From AP-15 sp963703855 (GTDB lineage: Bacteria; Pseudomonadota; Alphaproteobacteria; ATCC43930; CGMCC-115725), in the NCBI GenBank assembly GCA_963703855.1, contig CAVPFW010000015.1, positions 614,945 to 678,944 on the forward strand: a stretch of 64,000 bases of DNA. The letters run 5' to 3'. The translations under genes and the position numbers were made by a program. The notes beneath the pieces were generated by a model. It had not been told where the DNA came from. It worked only from the letters and a program-made list of their open reading frames with translations, and made no database searches. This document shows, in pieces, positions 44,648 through 52,549 of the stretch. Each line of letters starts with the position of its first letter. Positions within the stretch are counted from its first letter, which is position 1.

Positions 44648-44741
44648 CGGCCGTGCGGACCCCGGCCGGCGCGGCCCGCATGCTCCAGCGCCGTTCGCCG
44701 CATTGCTGCGGACGGGGATCCGCCCAAATCCTTGAAACGAA

Positions 44742-44792
44742 TGGTGGGCGCGACAGGGATTGAACCTGTGACCCCTACGATGTCAACGTAGG
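44742..44792 (-). tRNA. tRNA-Val(GAC) 3' half, att-site remnant
   Basis: On the minus strand the sequence gives a perfect anticodon stem-loop (CCTACG TTGACAT CGTAGG, anticodon GAC at 44782-44784), the variable loop, the T arm (ACAGGTTCAATCCCTGT) and an acceptor end CGCGCCCACCA including CCA. The D arm and the 5' acceptor strand are absent: to the right the sequence is unrelated. This is how tRNA genes look at the far boundary of an element that integrates in the tRNA 3' half. The neighbouring integrase tail at 45 kb supports this. It cannot act as a tRNA by itself. Confidence 0.8.
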
Positions 44793-44896
44793 ACGGTGGA
44801 TTTCCGTGGGTTACCGGCAACCGCATGAAGCCCGATAGATAAAGTGTATAGCGCCGCACTCTGTAGCCGCCTGTTGCCGATAGCTTGTGACATACG

Positions 44897-44918
44897 GTGA
44901 TACCTAGGTGATACCTAG
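44897..44918. repeat. Tandem 11-bp repeat near the tRNA-Val boundary
   Basis: Two perfect head-to-tail copies of GTGATACCTAG lie 105 bases inside the presumed element boundary, just before the integrase remnant. Short direct repeats at this place are often arm-type integrase or excisionase binding sites; that role is inferred from position only. Confidence 0.4.
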
Positions 44919-44929
44919 GCCACGAATCG

Positions 44930-45301
44930 GGTGGCAGCGAAGGGCAAGGCGATGCGCGCCAGGATCACGAAGCGCTCGGTCGGATCTTCCCGAACCGCAG
45001 CGGTACCGGACGCGCTGAGCTGAAGGGATCGTTAGCCAAGCTTTATGATAAAGCGGGGCTGAAGGATGCGCGTTCGCACGATCTGCGGCGCACCTTCGGC
45101 AGCATCGCCGCTGACGAGGGATACGGCGACGCTACGATCGCCGAGCTGCTGGGCCACTCCCGGCGAGGCGTGACGCAACGCCACTACATCCGCCGGCCGG
45201 ATGCTGCCTTGGTCGCCGCGGCCGATCGCGTGTCGGCTCGGATTGCCAGGGCAATGGGCGCGCCCGAAGAAACGGCGGAGGTGGTGCCGTTGCGGGCATA
45301 G
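44930..45301 (+). pseudogene. Tyrosine recombinase C-terminal remnant
   Basis: The frame reads HEALGRIFPNRSGTGRAELK, GSLAKLYDKAGLKDARSHDL and RRTFGSIAADEGYGDATIAE, then LLGHSRRGVTQRHYIRRPDA before a TAG at 45299-45301. It carries the H-D-L-R-R-T, L-L-G-H and R-H-Y catalytic boxes of a phage integrase (tyrosine nucleophile in QRHYIRRP). The N-terminal DNA-binding part and the first catalytic arginine are missing, and no start codon is available. It is the expected integrase for the tRNA-Val boundary 150 bases away, and a different family from the fragments at 1.4 and 49.4 kb. Confidence 0.78.
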
Positions 45302-45355
45302 TCGCCTGTAAAGCGGCACTTGACGTTTGCCGTTTGCCGCATCACGTTTCCGCTG

Positions 45356-45605
45356 GTGATACGCAGTTTCCGCAACCGGGCGCTCAGGCGGTATTTCGAG
45401 GCCGGCGATGCGAGCGGGTTGAGCGTGCCGAACGTCGCGAGGGTCGGGCGCATGCTGCGAGCGCTCGATGCCGCGACCCGGCCAGAGCAACTCAACCTGC
45501 CGGGCTTCTACTGGCACCGACTGCAGGCGAAGCCCGCTGGACGATCCGGGTGACACCTGGGATGGCGCCGATGCCGTCGCCGTCGATTTGGAGGACTACC
45601 ATTGA
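45356..45605 (+). pseudogene. higB: HigB-type toxin, disrupted
   Basis: A GTG start gives VIRSFRNRALRRYFEAGDAS and LRALDAATRPEQLNLPGFYW HRLQ, the N-terminal two thirds of a RelE/HigB mRNA interferase. Then the frame is lost: EARWTIRVT is read in a second frame and WDGADAVAVDLEDYH plus TGA in a third. About eight residues (the G-N-W-R-I-T-F segment with catalytic residues) are missing between them. So the toxin has a small deletion and cannot be made. The intact antitoxin gene overlaps its last codon. Confidence 0.8.
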
Positions 45606-45928
45606 CGATCGAGCCGAGGCCAAATGGCGTTTCTGGGACCGGGCTGTCGGCGATGCATCCGGGAGAGTTGTTGCGCGAGGACATCCTGCCGGCGCTCGGC
45701 CGCCCGCGCGTCGAGATCGCCCGGCTCCTGGGCGTGTCGCGGCAGGCGCTCCACGCCGTACTTGCCGAGCGTGCCGCCGTGACGCCCGACATGGCGCTGC
45801 GGCTCGGCAAGCTGTGCGGGAACGGCCCCGAGCTGTGGCTTGCCTTGCAAACTCGATACGACCTTGAGCGGCTGCGACGGGAGAAGGCCGCCGAGATCGA
45901 CGCGATTCCCACGCTACAGGCGGCCTGA
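45602..45928 (+). CDS. higA: HigA-type antitoxin (XRE family)
   Basis: A 108-residue protein starting at a TTG that overlaps the higB stop (TTGA). MHPGELLREDILPALGRPRV and EIARLLGVSRQALHAVLAER form the HigA helix-turn-helix, followed by AVTPDMALRLGKLCGNGPEL WLALQTRYDL, all characteristic of the VapI/HigA family. It normally binds HigB and represses its own operon. With the toxin broken, it survives as an orphan antitoxin. Confidence 0.88.
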   Translation: MTIEPRPNGVSGTGLSAMHPGELLREDILPALGRPRVEIARLLGVSRQALHAVLAERAAVTPDMALRLGKLCGNGPELWLALQTRYDLERLRREKAAEIDAIPTLQAA

Positions 45929-45968
45929 TCGAACCGCTCTTCTGCGAGCGGTTAACAGGGTGGCGCAA

Positions 45969-47080
45969 ATGGCGCTATCGAACCGAGCCCCCGATTGGAA
46001 TTGGTGGCGGCACGTCCCGACCGTAACGCTACACGAAGCCGTGGCGTTGTCGCTGAACATCGATCCGAAACAGCTTCGTCGAGCCGGCACTCGCGCGTTG
46101 ATAGCCGGAACACAGTTCGACGAGGGTCCGGAGTTCGAACGACGGCTGGCGCTCGCGAAACGTTGCCTCGGCGACACCCTGCTGGGACCCGTGAACCAAT
46201 CGGCTGTGCGCTACTACGACGAAGCCGCGGCGGTTCGGCTGCGAGACTTTGCGGCATGGGCTCGTTCGGTCGAGTGGCAAATCCCGCAAGAACTGGCGCA
46301 ATTGGCAGCGGGTGGGGATCAATCCGGCAAAGCACCGGACCCCGAGCCGAATGAGCGGCTGACGCTTCCTGAACAAGTCCGCTTGCTGTCGCAGACCATG
46401 CCCGCGGAGCGAGCACGAGCACGTATCGAGAAGGCATTCCGATTTCGCGAGGTCGATTATCAGCCGCGTATGCTGTTCGGTACGACGATGCGCGAATTGA
46501 TTGGGACTCCGGGCGGGTGGTCCTGCCTAGGCTCCCGCGGCAACCGTTTACGCCGACCCTAACGGCGGTGGAATTCTCCCGCCATTTCATGCCATCGCGA
46601 CAGGCATCGTCGCCGCAAGCGGCACGCCAACCGATCGAGAAATCGATCGCTAAGCAGGCTGAGCCGCAACAGAGCGTCACTGGGGAACCGGAGGCAGAAC
46701 CCGCCACCGTCGCGGGGGACGCCTACACGCTCAGCGGCTTTCCAGGGCGACCGAGCAAGGCCAAGCATCTGATCGACGACGAGTTCGACAGGCGAGTTGC
46801 CGCTGGGCAGGCGCTGCCTTTAGTGGCCGATGAAGCAGGGGCGTTGCTCGATTGGCTCAAGCGGCAGCACCCGACAATGGCGCGCCCGACGCCCAAGACG
46901 ATCCAGGAAAACATCCGGGCACGTCATCCGCAATGGAGGGCAAGTCAGCGCGAGTCTGAAGCCAAGCAGGTGCCCGAAAATTATCGGGCCCTGACAATTT
47001 CCGGGCACCTATTTCCGGCATTGTCGGACAGCTATCTCACGCCGCGTGCCATTGGGCCGCATCGTGTGAGGTATCCATGA
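45969..47080 (+). pseudogene. Island-associated hypothetical protein, one frameshift
   Basis: From the ATG at 45969 the first 175 residues read DWNWWRHVPTVTLHEAVALS, LNIDPKQL, LRDFAAWARSVEWQIPQELA and LTLPEQVRLL. Near 46490 the frame slips by one; the continuing text is YDDARIDWDSGRVVLPRLPR and then DEFDRRVAAGQALPLVADEA, LDWLKRQHPTMARPTPKTIQ up to 47080. Joined, it is about 370 residues. I remember proteins with a W-x-x-W-x-x-x-P-x-x-x-L-x-E-A-V-A-L-S-L opening as common hypothetical cargo of alphaproteobacterial islands; function unknown. Confidence 0.55.
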
Positions 47081-47341
47081 GTGACCGTCTGCTTTCCGAT
47101 CGCGAAGTGTCGCTGATCACCGGCCGAGCACATAAGGTCGACCGATCCCGCGCTCCTGGCCGCGCTACGCGGCCTTGGGCGGGTGGTGCTGCGAGTACCC
47201 ATCGCACCTGAGGGCGTCGCCGAACTGGTGCGCCTCGGCTGGCTCGATCGGCGCCAATGTCGGCAGCCAGCGGTTCTGGCCGATGTCCTAATCGACCTTG
47301 CCAATGCGGCGCTCGATGCGCGCCTACGGCCGGGACGATGA
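47076..47341 (+). pseudogene. Small hypothetical protein, frameshifted
   Basis: The ATG at 47076 overlaps the end of the preceding frame and encodes MSDRLLSDREVSLITG, like the start of a helix-turn-helix protein. After about 16 codons the better frame is DPALLAALRGLGRVVLRVPI, APEGVAELVRLGWLDRRQCR and LADVLIDLANAALDARLRPG before TGA at 47339-47341, which has regular codon use and helical pattern but no start of its own. One indel near 47118 would join them into a protein of about 87 residues. Confidence 0.4.
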
Positions 47342-47421
47342 ATTTCTGCACGCTATCGCGTTCATCGGACAACGCGCGTATGCGCGCGCGAACGCTTGTC
47401 AAGCGCAAGTTCGCCTGAGAT

Positions 47422-48069
47422 TCACGGCCGTCTTGATCGTCCTATCCGACCCGAGACAGCGGGCCGACGCAAGATTCGCATCGCCTTTAGCGTGAACTCC
47501 GCGTTGGCCCTTTCGACTACGCGCTCCCAGCGTTCGTATTTCTTCTCGTAGGTCGACCACCGCATCCATTTCGGTTTCGTTGGAGGATCCTCCCAGGTGC
47601 GCCAGCCTTCGCCGCCGAGCTGCCGGTTCAGCATCGCGGCGCGTCGCTGAAGGCGACTGAAGCTATCCTCTCGCTGGCAGGCATATCCGAGGCCATAGGC
47701 TTGCCGGCTCCAGAAATGCCGCCCACCGTTCGGCAGGTAGAGCTTCGTCGTCTACTGCCAGGTTCGCGGGCATTGGAACCACCAGCGCCGGCCGCCAAAG
47801 GTCGGCACGGTCCACAGCAGGCGAATCCGGTCGCGCACGATGCGGTCGCCCTCGTCTAAATCTCGTGTCTCGTGGGTCAATTCGATGAAAGCATCAGACG
47901 GGTCGGAGAAATCGACCCTCATCGCGACCCAGAATCTTCCTTCATCGAAATAGGCCATTCCCGTCACGCCCCGTCCCGCACGGGTGAGCATGTTCGAGGT
48001 GATGACGTATGACGCCATCCCCTCCGCCGTAACCGCACCGCCGTGGCGTCCCGATCCGAAGCCGCCCAC
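47422..48069 (-). pseudogene. MGGFGSGR-type conserved protein with an internal stop
   Basis: The ATG at 48069 gives MGGFGSGRHGGAVTAEGMAS, LDEGDRIVRDRIRLLWTVPT and FGGRRWWFQCPRTWQ, then TAG at 47752-47754. In the same frame the text runs on as TTKLYLPNGGRHFWSRQAYG, LGYACQREDSFSRLQRRAAM and LNRQLGGEGWRTWEDPPTKP to 47422. So a single nonsense change splits a protein of about 215 residues. The family (G-G-x-G-S-G-R-x-G-G start, C-P-R, L-P-N-G-G, Y-G-L-x-Y-x-C-Q-R-E) is a frequent hypothetical of integrative elements and bacteriophage-like islands. Confidence 0.7.
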
Positions 48070-48177
48070 TTACGAGATCTCCAATCTGGAATTTTCCGAA
48101 AACATCAGCCGAACTCGCACACATTGCAGCGCATATAAGGTGCTGGGACTGCTCGGCACGTAGTAACTCCAGGGCGC

Positions 48178-48299
48178 GGCCGGTCAGCCATGGTCGCTAC
48201 GTCACCTTCCAGATGGCGGAGGTGGCGGTGTCGCCGCAGATGTTCGCAGACATCCTGTCGCTGGTCGCCCGGCTCCAGGCACCACTCGCGCCAGCATGA
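48178..48299 (+). pseudogene. IS1380-family transposase C-terminal scrap
   Basis: The frame reads SHGRYVTFQMAEVAVSPQMF and ADILSLVARLQAPLAPA before TGA, which matches the usual ending of one branch of IS1380 transposases (R-Y-V-T-F-Q-M-A-E-V-A-V-P...F-x-x-I-L). Only about 40 residues remain. Confidence 0.55.
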
Positions 48300-48550
48300 G
48301 ATGCGCGTGGTCAGATGTGCGACAGGCGACGGCAGCAGAGGTGCGCCTTAATTCAGGCAAATCAGCGCGTTCCCGCGTTGCGAGGTGGGCACCCCGACAA
48401 TTTGGCTGCAGACAGGAGGGCTGCGATCGAATTTCGTTGCGCGCGGTCCTGGGCCACCCGAAAATTACGCCCAACGAAGCGGGGGATCCGGCGAATGTCG
48501 GATAAACTCGGTAGCTGCGCGCGGGCGCGTGGGGGTGAACGGGATGGCTG

Positions 48551-48862
48551 GTGATCGCAAGAAGTGGGGAGGCACAGCAACTGGCCGACGGGGTGCGGGC
48601 AATCCTGATGGAAGAATGGGACCCGATCGGCTGTGGGGTACCCGACGACGAATACGATGCGTATATGGGCCCGATCGCTACGATGCTGACCGACGAGAGC
48701 ATCACGCGCGAGCAGATCGCCGATCACCTGTTGCAGATCGCAGACGATGCATCGGGCTCGGCAAGCAACGTGGCCTCAGGAAGCGGTGCGACGCAGCCGC
48801 CAGCGCTCTCGTTAGCCTGCGTACGCAATTCGGACCCTACTGACGCGCAGCAAGAGGAATAA
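48551..48862 (+). CDS. Small conserved hypothetical protein
   Basis: A 103-residue acidic protein from a GTG start. The ordered core is LADGVRAILMEEWDPIGCGV, PDDEYDAYMGPIATMLTDES and ITREQIADHLLQIADDA. The I-L-x-E-E-W-D-P-I-G-V-x...P-x-D-E-Y-D pattern is familiar from small hypothetical proteins of bacteria, often in predicted immunity loci, without known function. The tail is serine-rich. It is followed after 2 bases by the PH-domain-like gene, so the two may be an operon. Confidence 0.55.
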   Translation: MIARSGEAQQLADGVRAILMEEWDPIGCGVPDDEYDAYMGPIATMLTDESITREQIADHLLQIADDASGSASNVASGSGATQPPALSLACVRNSDPTDAQQEE

Positions 48863-48864
48863 AC

Positions 48865-49421
48865 GTGAGCGATGCTGACTTCACCGGACGACCGTTAGAG
48901 GACGAGAAGGTGCTCTGGTCGGCGCGTCCGGGCCAAGGCCTGCTCTTCACCGGGCGCGATGGGTTGCTCATCCCCTTCAGCCTTCTTTGGGGCGGCTTCG
49001 CAGCATTTTGGGAGACAAGCGTTATCCAGAAAGGTGCGCCGCTGTTGTTCCGATTGTGGGGCGTGCCATTCGTGCTTCTCGGGTTGTACTTCATTGTTGG
49101 CCGGTTCGCGGTCGACGCCTGGTTGCGCAGCAAAACCTACTACGCCGTCACGAACCAACGCATCCTGATTGCTCGATCCGGGCCATTTGGCAATTTCACT
49201 GCGGTTAATCTCAACTGCTACCCGATGCGCGATTAAGCGAGCGGGCGAGCGGCCGCGGAACAATCCGCTTCGGATACTCGATCATGCCCTACGGGGGGCG
49301 AGGTGGATTGGGGTTCATTACGCCTGCGCTCGATCCAACACCGCAATTTCTGGCCATCGATAACGCCCAAGCCGTATTCAATCAGATCCAGCGCGCGAAG
49401 CAGAGGGCCGCCGTCTCATGA
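48865..49421 (+). pseudogene. Bacterial PH-domain-like membrane protein, frameshifted near the end
   Basis: The ATG at 48865 gives a protein with LEDEKVLWSARPGQGLLFTG, two membrane helices (LLIPFSLLWGGFAAFWE, FRLWGVPFVLLGLYFIVGRF) and a PH-like start, YYAVTNQRILIARSGPFGNF. Near 49222 one base is off and the true continuation lies in the next frame: PDARLSERASGRGTIRFGYS, GLGFITPALDPTPQFLAIDN and AQAVFNQIQRAKQRAAVS. The intact protein would be about 185 residues, the usual size for two-helix bPH proteins of unknown function. Confidence 0.7.
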
Positions 49422-49422
49422 C

Positions 49423-49601
49423 TGGTCAGCTCCTACCGGTCAGCTCGGGCCACACTTCCGGCGCTCGTTGCCGCCGCCGGCGAGCGCGCCTCGATGCGCT
49501 TCCTAGAATTCTTCGCGGCCAACAGTCGCAACCCGCACACGCGGCGGGCCTACTACCGGGCAGCGGAAGAATTCCTGTTCAAAATTCGGCCGGTCGGGTG
49601 A
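49423..49601 (+). pseudogene. Integrase N-terminal fragment
   Basis: The frame encodes ATLPALVAAAGERASMRFLE, FFAANSRNPHTRRAYYRAAE and EFL, then unrelated codons and TGA. This is the SAM-like core-binding N-terminus of a tyrosine recombinase family whose C-terminus (LGNHSFRATGIT...MANHAS) is found as a fragment at 1.4-1.6 kb. It begins exactly where the PH-like gene ends. Confidence 0.65.
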
Positions 49602-49888
49602 GCGGCGCGGAGCCACGGCGCACAGCGCGAGAGCGCCCGAGCAATGGCGAGCGCGGCTGACGGTGCCGACGACTGTTGCAACTCGACACTAGGCCGGGGA
49701 TCAGCTTTGCGTAGGGCAGCCAATGGCAGCTGACGCGCCGCTCGGACCCTTCCTTTACCAAACTAGCGCCGCTCTCGGCGAAGGGGTAAGGGACTTAAGA
49801 AGTCATATCGGGTTGACCGCCGCCTTGCGAACGAGTACGTTGCCGACAAGTGCCTGATAAAAATTAAGTAAATTACGGGAAAAAGCCG

Positions 49889-50824
49889 ATGAGCGTGTCA
49901 AATCCTCGTCACAGCATTCGGACGGGGGCATTGGCGACCACCGCGGCGCTGATCGGATTGGGGATCTCCGGACTGCTGGCAGCGCCGGCACCAGCCCGCG
50001 CCGATACAATGATATGGAGTAATGGCTTTAACGCCGGGACCCCGCAGATTGTCCCCACCATTAACGAATTCGACGCCAAGACGGGGGCTCTGGTGAAGAC
50101 TTTTGCCGACCCTGCGGGTACACCTGGCGAAACCGGTCTGGGCATTGCCGTCGTCGGATCAAAAATTTTCTACAGCGTGGCCGACTCCACATCGGTGTTC
50201 CTCACCGACACCAACGGCGACAACCTGGGCACGGCCTTCGTCGTCAATGAGCCGGGTGTCACAGGGATCGCCTCGATCGCAACCGACGGCCAATTCCTGT
50301 ATCTCACGCCCGCCAGCAGCACTCTGAGCCTCAACGAGAACGTGTATAAGTACGATTTCTCGGGCAACCCGATTGGGCCGCCGATCACTCTTCCACCTTC
50401 CGCTGGCGTGGTTCAGGGTTTTCGGTCAGGCCTCGAAGTCGTCGGCAATACCTTTGTTGCCAACCAGCCGCGCGGGGATATCGGTCCTTACGATCAGTTC
50501 AACGCAACGAACGGGAATCTGATCACCGCTGCTTTCTTAAATCCGGGAACTTTCGGCTTCACCGGGGTGGCTTTCGACGGCACGTTTTATTATGTCTTTG
50601 ATGATGAAGCTGATCCCTCGCAGCTTGTCGTCTTCAACGCATCGGGATCTTTCGTTGACAGGGTCACCCTGACCGGGCTACCGGGACCCAATGACCAGGC
50701 TATGCTCTGGGATCTTTCGGCGGTGGTTCCGGCGGTACCCGAGCCCTCCACCCTCGCCTTGCTTGCGGCTGCCCTGTGCGGAGCTTTGATCCCACGTCGG
50801 GCCTGGATTGGACGCCAGCATTAG
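49889..50824 (+). CDS. PEP-CTERM sorting domain protein
   Basis: A 311-residue exported protein. The signal peptide is ALIGLGISGLLAAPAPARAD. The mature domain is beta-rich with repeated motifs (NEFDAKTGALVKTF, YKYDFSGNPIGPPI, VVFNASGSFVDRV), consistent with a propeller-like fold. The C-terminus is a textbook sorting signal: VPEPSTLALLAAALCGALIP followed by arginines. Such proteins are cut by exosortase (EpsH/XrtA) and released into the extracellular matrix. No exosortase gene is in the window. It is intact although surrounded by transposon scars; base use is less GC-rich than in the core genes. Confidence 0.88.
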   Translation: MSVSNPRHSIRTGALATTAALIGLGISGLLAAPAPARADTMIWSNGFNAGTPQIVPTINEFDAKTGALVKTFADPAGTPGETGLGIAVVGSKIFYSVADSTSVFLTDTNGDNLGTAFVVNEPGVTGIASIATDGQFLYLTPASSTLSLNENVYKYDFSGNPIGPPITLPPSAGVVQGFRSGLEVVGNTFVANQPRGDIGPYDQFNATNGNLITAAFLNPGTFGFTGVAFDGTFYYVFDDEADPSQLVVFNASGSFVDRVTLTGLPGPNDQAMLWDLSAVVPAVPEPSTLALLAAALCGALIPRRAWIGRQH

Positions 50825-50849
50825 AGCAGGGTCAGCTGATCGCCGATTT

Positions 50850-51212
50850 GCGGCGGCGGGCGAAAGCGGGATTAAATCCCTCTCGAACTCGGCCAGTCCG
50901 CCTAGAACCGTCAACATCAAGCGGCCGTGCGCCGTGGTGGTGTCAGCCCATGCATCGCCGAGCGAGCGGAAACCGGCTTTCCTGTCGGTGATCGCCGCGA
51001 GCGTGTTCAACAGGTCTCGGGTGGATCGCGCTAACAGGTCAAGCCGTGTGACCATCAGCACCGCCGGCGTCGAGCTGGTCAAGGACGCGGCGAAGCTGGG
51101 CGCGGTCGGTCTTGGCTCCGCTGGCCGCTTCGCGGAACACCTCTTCCGCCCCGTGCTTCCTGAGCGCTGCGACCTGAGCGGCGACGCTGACGCTCTGGCC
51201 GTCGGTCTCTGA
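50850..51212 (-). pseudogene. Serine recombinase/resolvase fragment, frameshifted
   Basis: Minus-strand frames give ETDGQSVSVAAQVAALRKHG, AEEVFREAASGAKTDRAQLR and RVLDQLDAGG, then, one frame over, LMVTRLDLLARSTRDLLNTL, AAITDRKAGFRSLGDAWADT and LMLTVLGGLAEFERDLI. This is the catalytic domain of a Tn3-type resolvase, without its serine-bearing first residues and without the C-terminal HTH. It abuts the 3' end of the PEP-CTERM gene. Confidence 0.7.
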
Positions 51213-51348
51213 AACGGAGCGATTGACGAAATATTACTGCTTGATGCGCGGCAAAGGCTTATCCCTCTGCGTCCGGGGCCACAAAATATTGTAGCCGGGG
51301 CAAGGTTCGTGTTAGAATGCATCATGAACATAGTGGCCTCCGGTGATG

Positions 51349-51597
51349 TCACAAAGCAGCCTTCGCCGTCGAAGACGACAATCGGCTGGAACCCGTAATC
51401 GTCGTGATCGGCGTTGAACAACCGCAATTGCTGGCCGCCATGCACGCGGTCGAAGGTGTCGTCGACATCGAGAACGATGCGCTTCGGCACCTGCCGGAAC
51501 GAGGCGCAATATTGGTCGATCAGCCCCCGTCCCAGGCTCAGCAGCGCCCGCCTGTCGGGCAGGTTCTCCAGCCGCGAGATGGTCGATTGCGGGTCAT
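51349..51597 (-). pseudogene. IS1380-family transposase N-terminal-middle fragment
   Basis: The frame reads DPQSTISRLENLPDRRALLS, GLIDQYCASFRQVPKRIVLD and VDDTFDRVHGGQQLRLFNAD, then YGFQPIVVFDGEGCFVT. The D-V-D-D-T motif carries the first catalytic aspartates of IS1380 transposases. It is fused in frame to an IS1182-type C-terminus on its upstream side, so one open frame contains two unrelated transposases. Confidence 0.7.
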
Positions 51598-51800
51598 CGC
51601 CGATAAACCGGACCAATTTCTTCAGGTTCTGGACCGTGACGGCGAGCAGAAACTCATCCGAGGCGCCGGGATCCCGCGCAGCCGCAGCCATCGAAAGCCC
51701 AAATTCCGCTTCAGATGGCGAACAACATCTCGATTTGGCGCCGCTCCCAGGCCGAACGCTCGAAGGCTTCCGTGCCCTTAAGGGCGGGATCGGACCCCAT
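51598..51800 (-). pseudogene. IS1182-type transposase C-terminal fragment
   Basis: Minus-strand text reads ALKGTEAFERSAWERRQIEM LFAI in one frame and, after a stop and slip, DEFLLAVTVQNLKKLVRFI in the next. Both belong to the C-terminus of IS1182-like DDE transposases (E-A-F-E-R-S-A-x-E-R-R-K-x-E-M-x-F-A-H...D-E-F-L-L-A-A-T-x-Q-N-L-x-x-L). It is joined directly to the IS1380 fragment. Confidence 0.6.
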
Positions 51801-51930
51801 CTGGGGACGAGACGCGGGCCCATGGGTTGCACCTGCCTACGTCATGATTGACTGGTTACACCATCCCTCCCCGCTTCACGGATTTCGGCTGAACTTGAGA
51901 ACAGGGAACGCTAGCCGACGATCGATTGGT

Positions 51931-52355
51931 TTAGTAAAAGACGCCACCGTTGCGAGATGCCCAGGACGTGATCTCCCGCCTGGTAACGGCCTCTACGGAT
52001 ACGTTCGACAAACGTAGCCACAAATCTTTGTGAAGAAAGTAAAACTCCGGCTGTTCACCCTTTTCGAGGGCCAGATTATCCTGACTTGCAAAAAGAACAA
52101 GTGCCGTTCCTACTCCGCATCGCGAACTCCTATATCGAATGCCATCAACTTGCCGATCCTCAATCGTTATCGCTGTCCGGACGTATTCTGTCGAAACCAT
52201 CGCAGATCGCATCGTGAAGGCGGCCATCGCTGTCGTTGGGGAACTCGAGCTCGACCTCATCGAAGACTTCGTCCGTCGTATAGGTCGTCCCTTTATAGCC
52301 CCCCTCCGCGCTCTCATAGGGCAAGGTGTTTGCGGGGTCGTCGCCTAGTGCGCGT
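51931..52355 (-). pseudogene. RES-domain toxin, internally deleted and truncated
   Basis: One frame (about 52350-52205) reads GDDPANTLPYESAEGGYKGT and TYTTDEVFDEVELEFPNDSD with GRLHDAICDGF, the HEPN/RES N-terminal domain. Another frame (52205-51931) reads VSTEYVRTAITIEDRQVDGI, RYRSSRCGVGTALVLFASQD and YFLHKDLWLRLSNVSVEAVT, the last part of a RES NAD+-cleaving toxin domain. The first part of the RES domain with its catalytic arginine is missing, and the gene start is cut off by the IS21 left end. No Xre antitoxin gene is seen beside it. Confidence 0.65.
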
Positions 52356-52365
52356 TCCGGTCGAT

Positions 52366-52460
52366 TGTGATCACGAATTCCGGTGGAAGCTGATCACTCA
52401 ATCCGGTGGAACGTGATCACGGATTCCGGTCGAACGTGATCACCCAATCCGGTGATCGTG
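52366..52460. repeat. IS21-type left end with four 23-bp tandem repeats
   Basis: Four head-to-tail units begin at 52369, 52392, 52415 and 52438, each starting GATCAC and containing ATTCCGGT or AATCCGGT followed by GGAA or CGAA. The outer edge reads TGTGATCACG. Multiple terminal repeats where the transposase binds are typical of IS21 elements. The istA gene beside it is a different type from the complete IS21 element further right. Confidence 0.7.
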
Positions 52461-52549
52461 ATCAGCCCGGCGCGATGGTTTAGCGCTCCGCGGCGCTGAC
52501 GGTTCTCAACCGAAGGTAGCCTCGTCCTCTTTGTCGAAAGGAGGACGGG

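Noticed and set aside
52366..52460. Possible CRISPR array
   Set aside because: The 23-bp units are directly adjacent without unique spacers and sit at an IS21 end; they are transposase-binding terminal repeats. No CRISPR array or cas gene was seen in the window.
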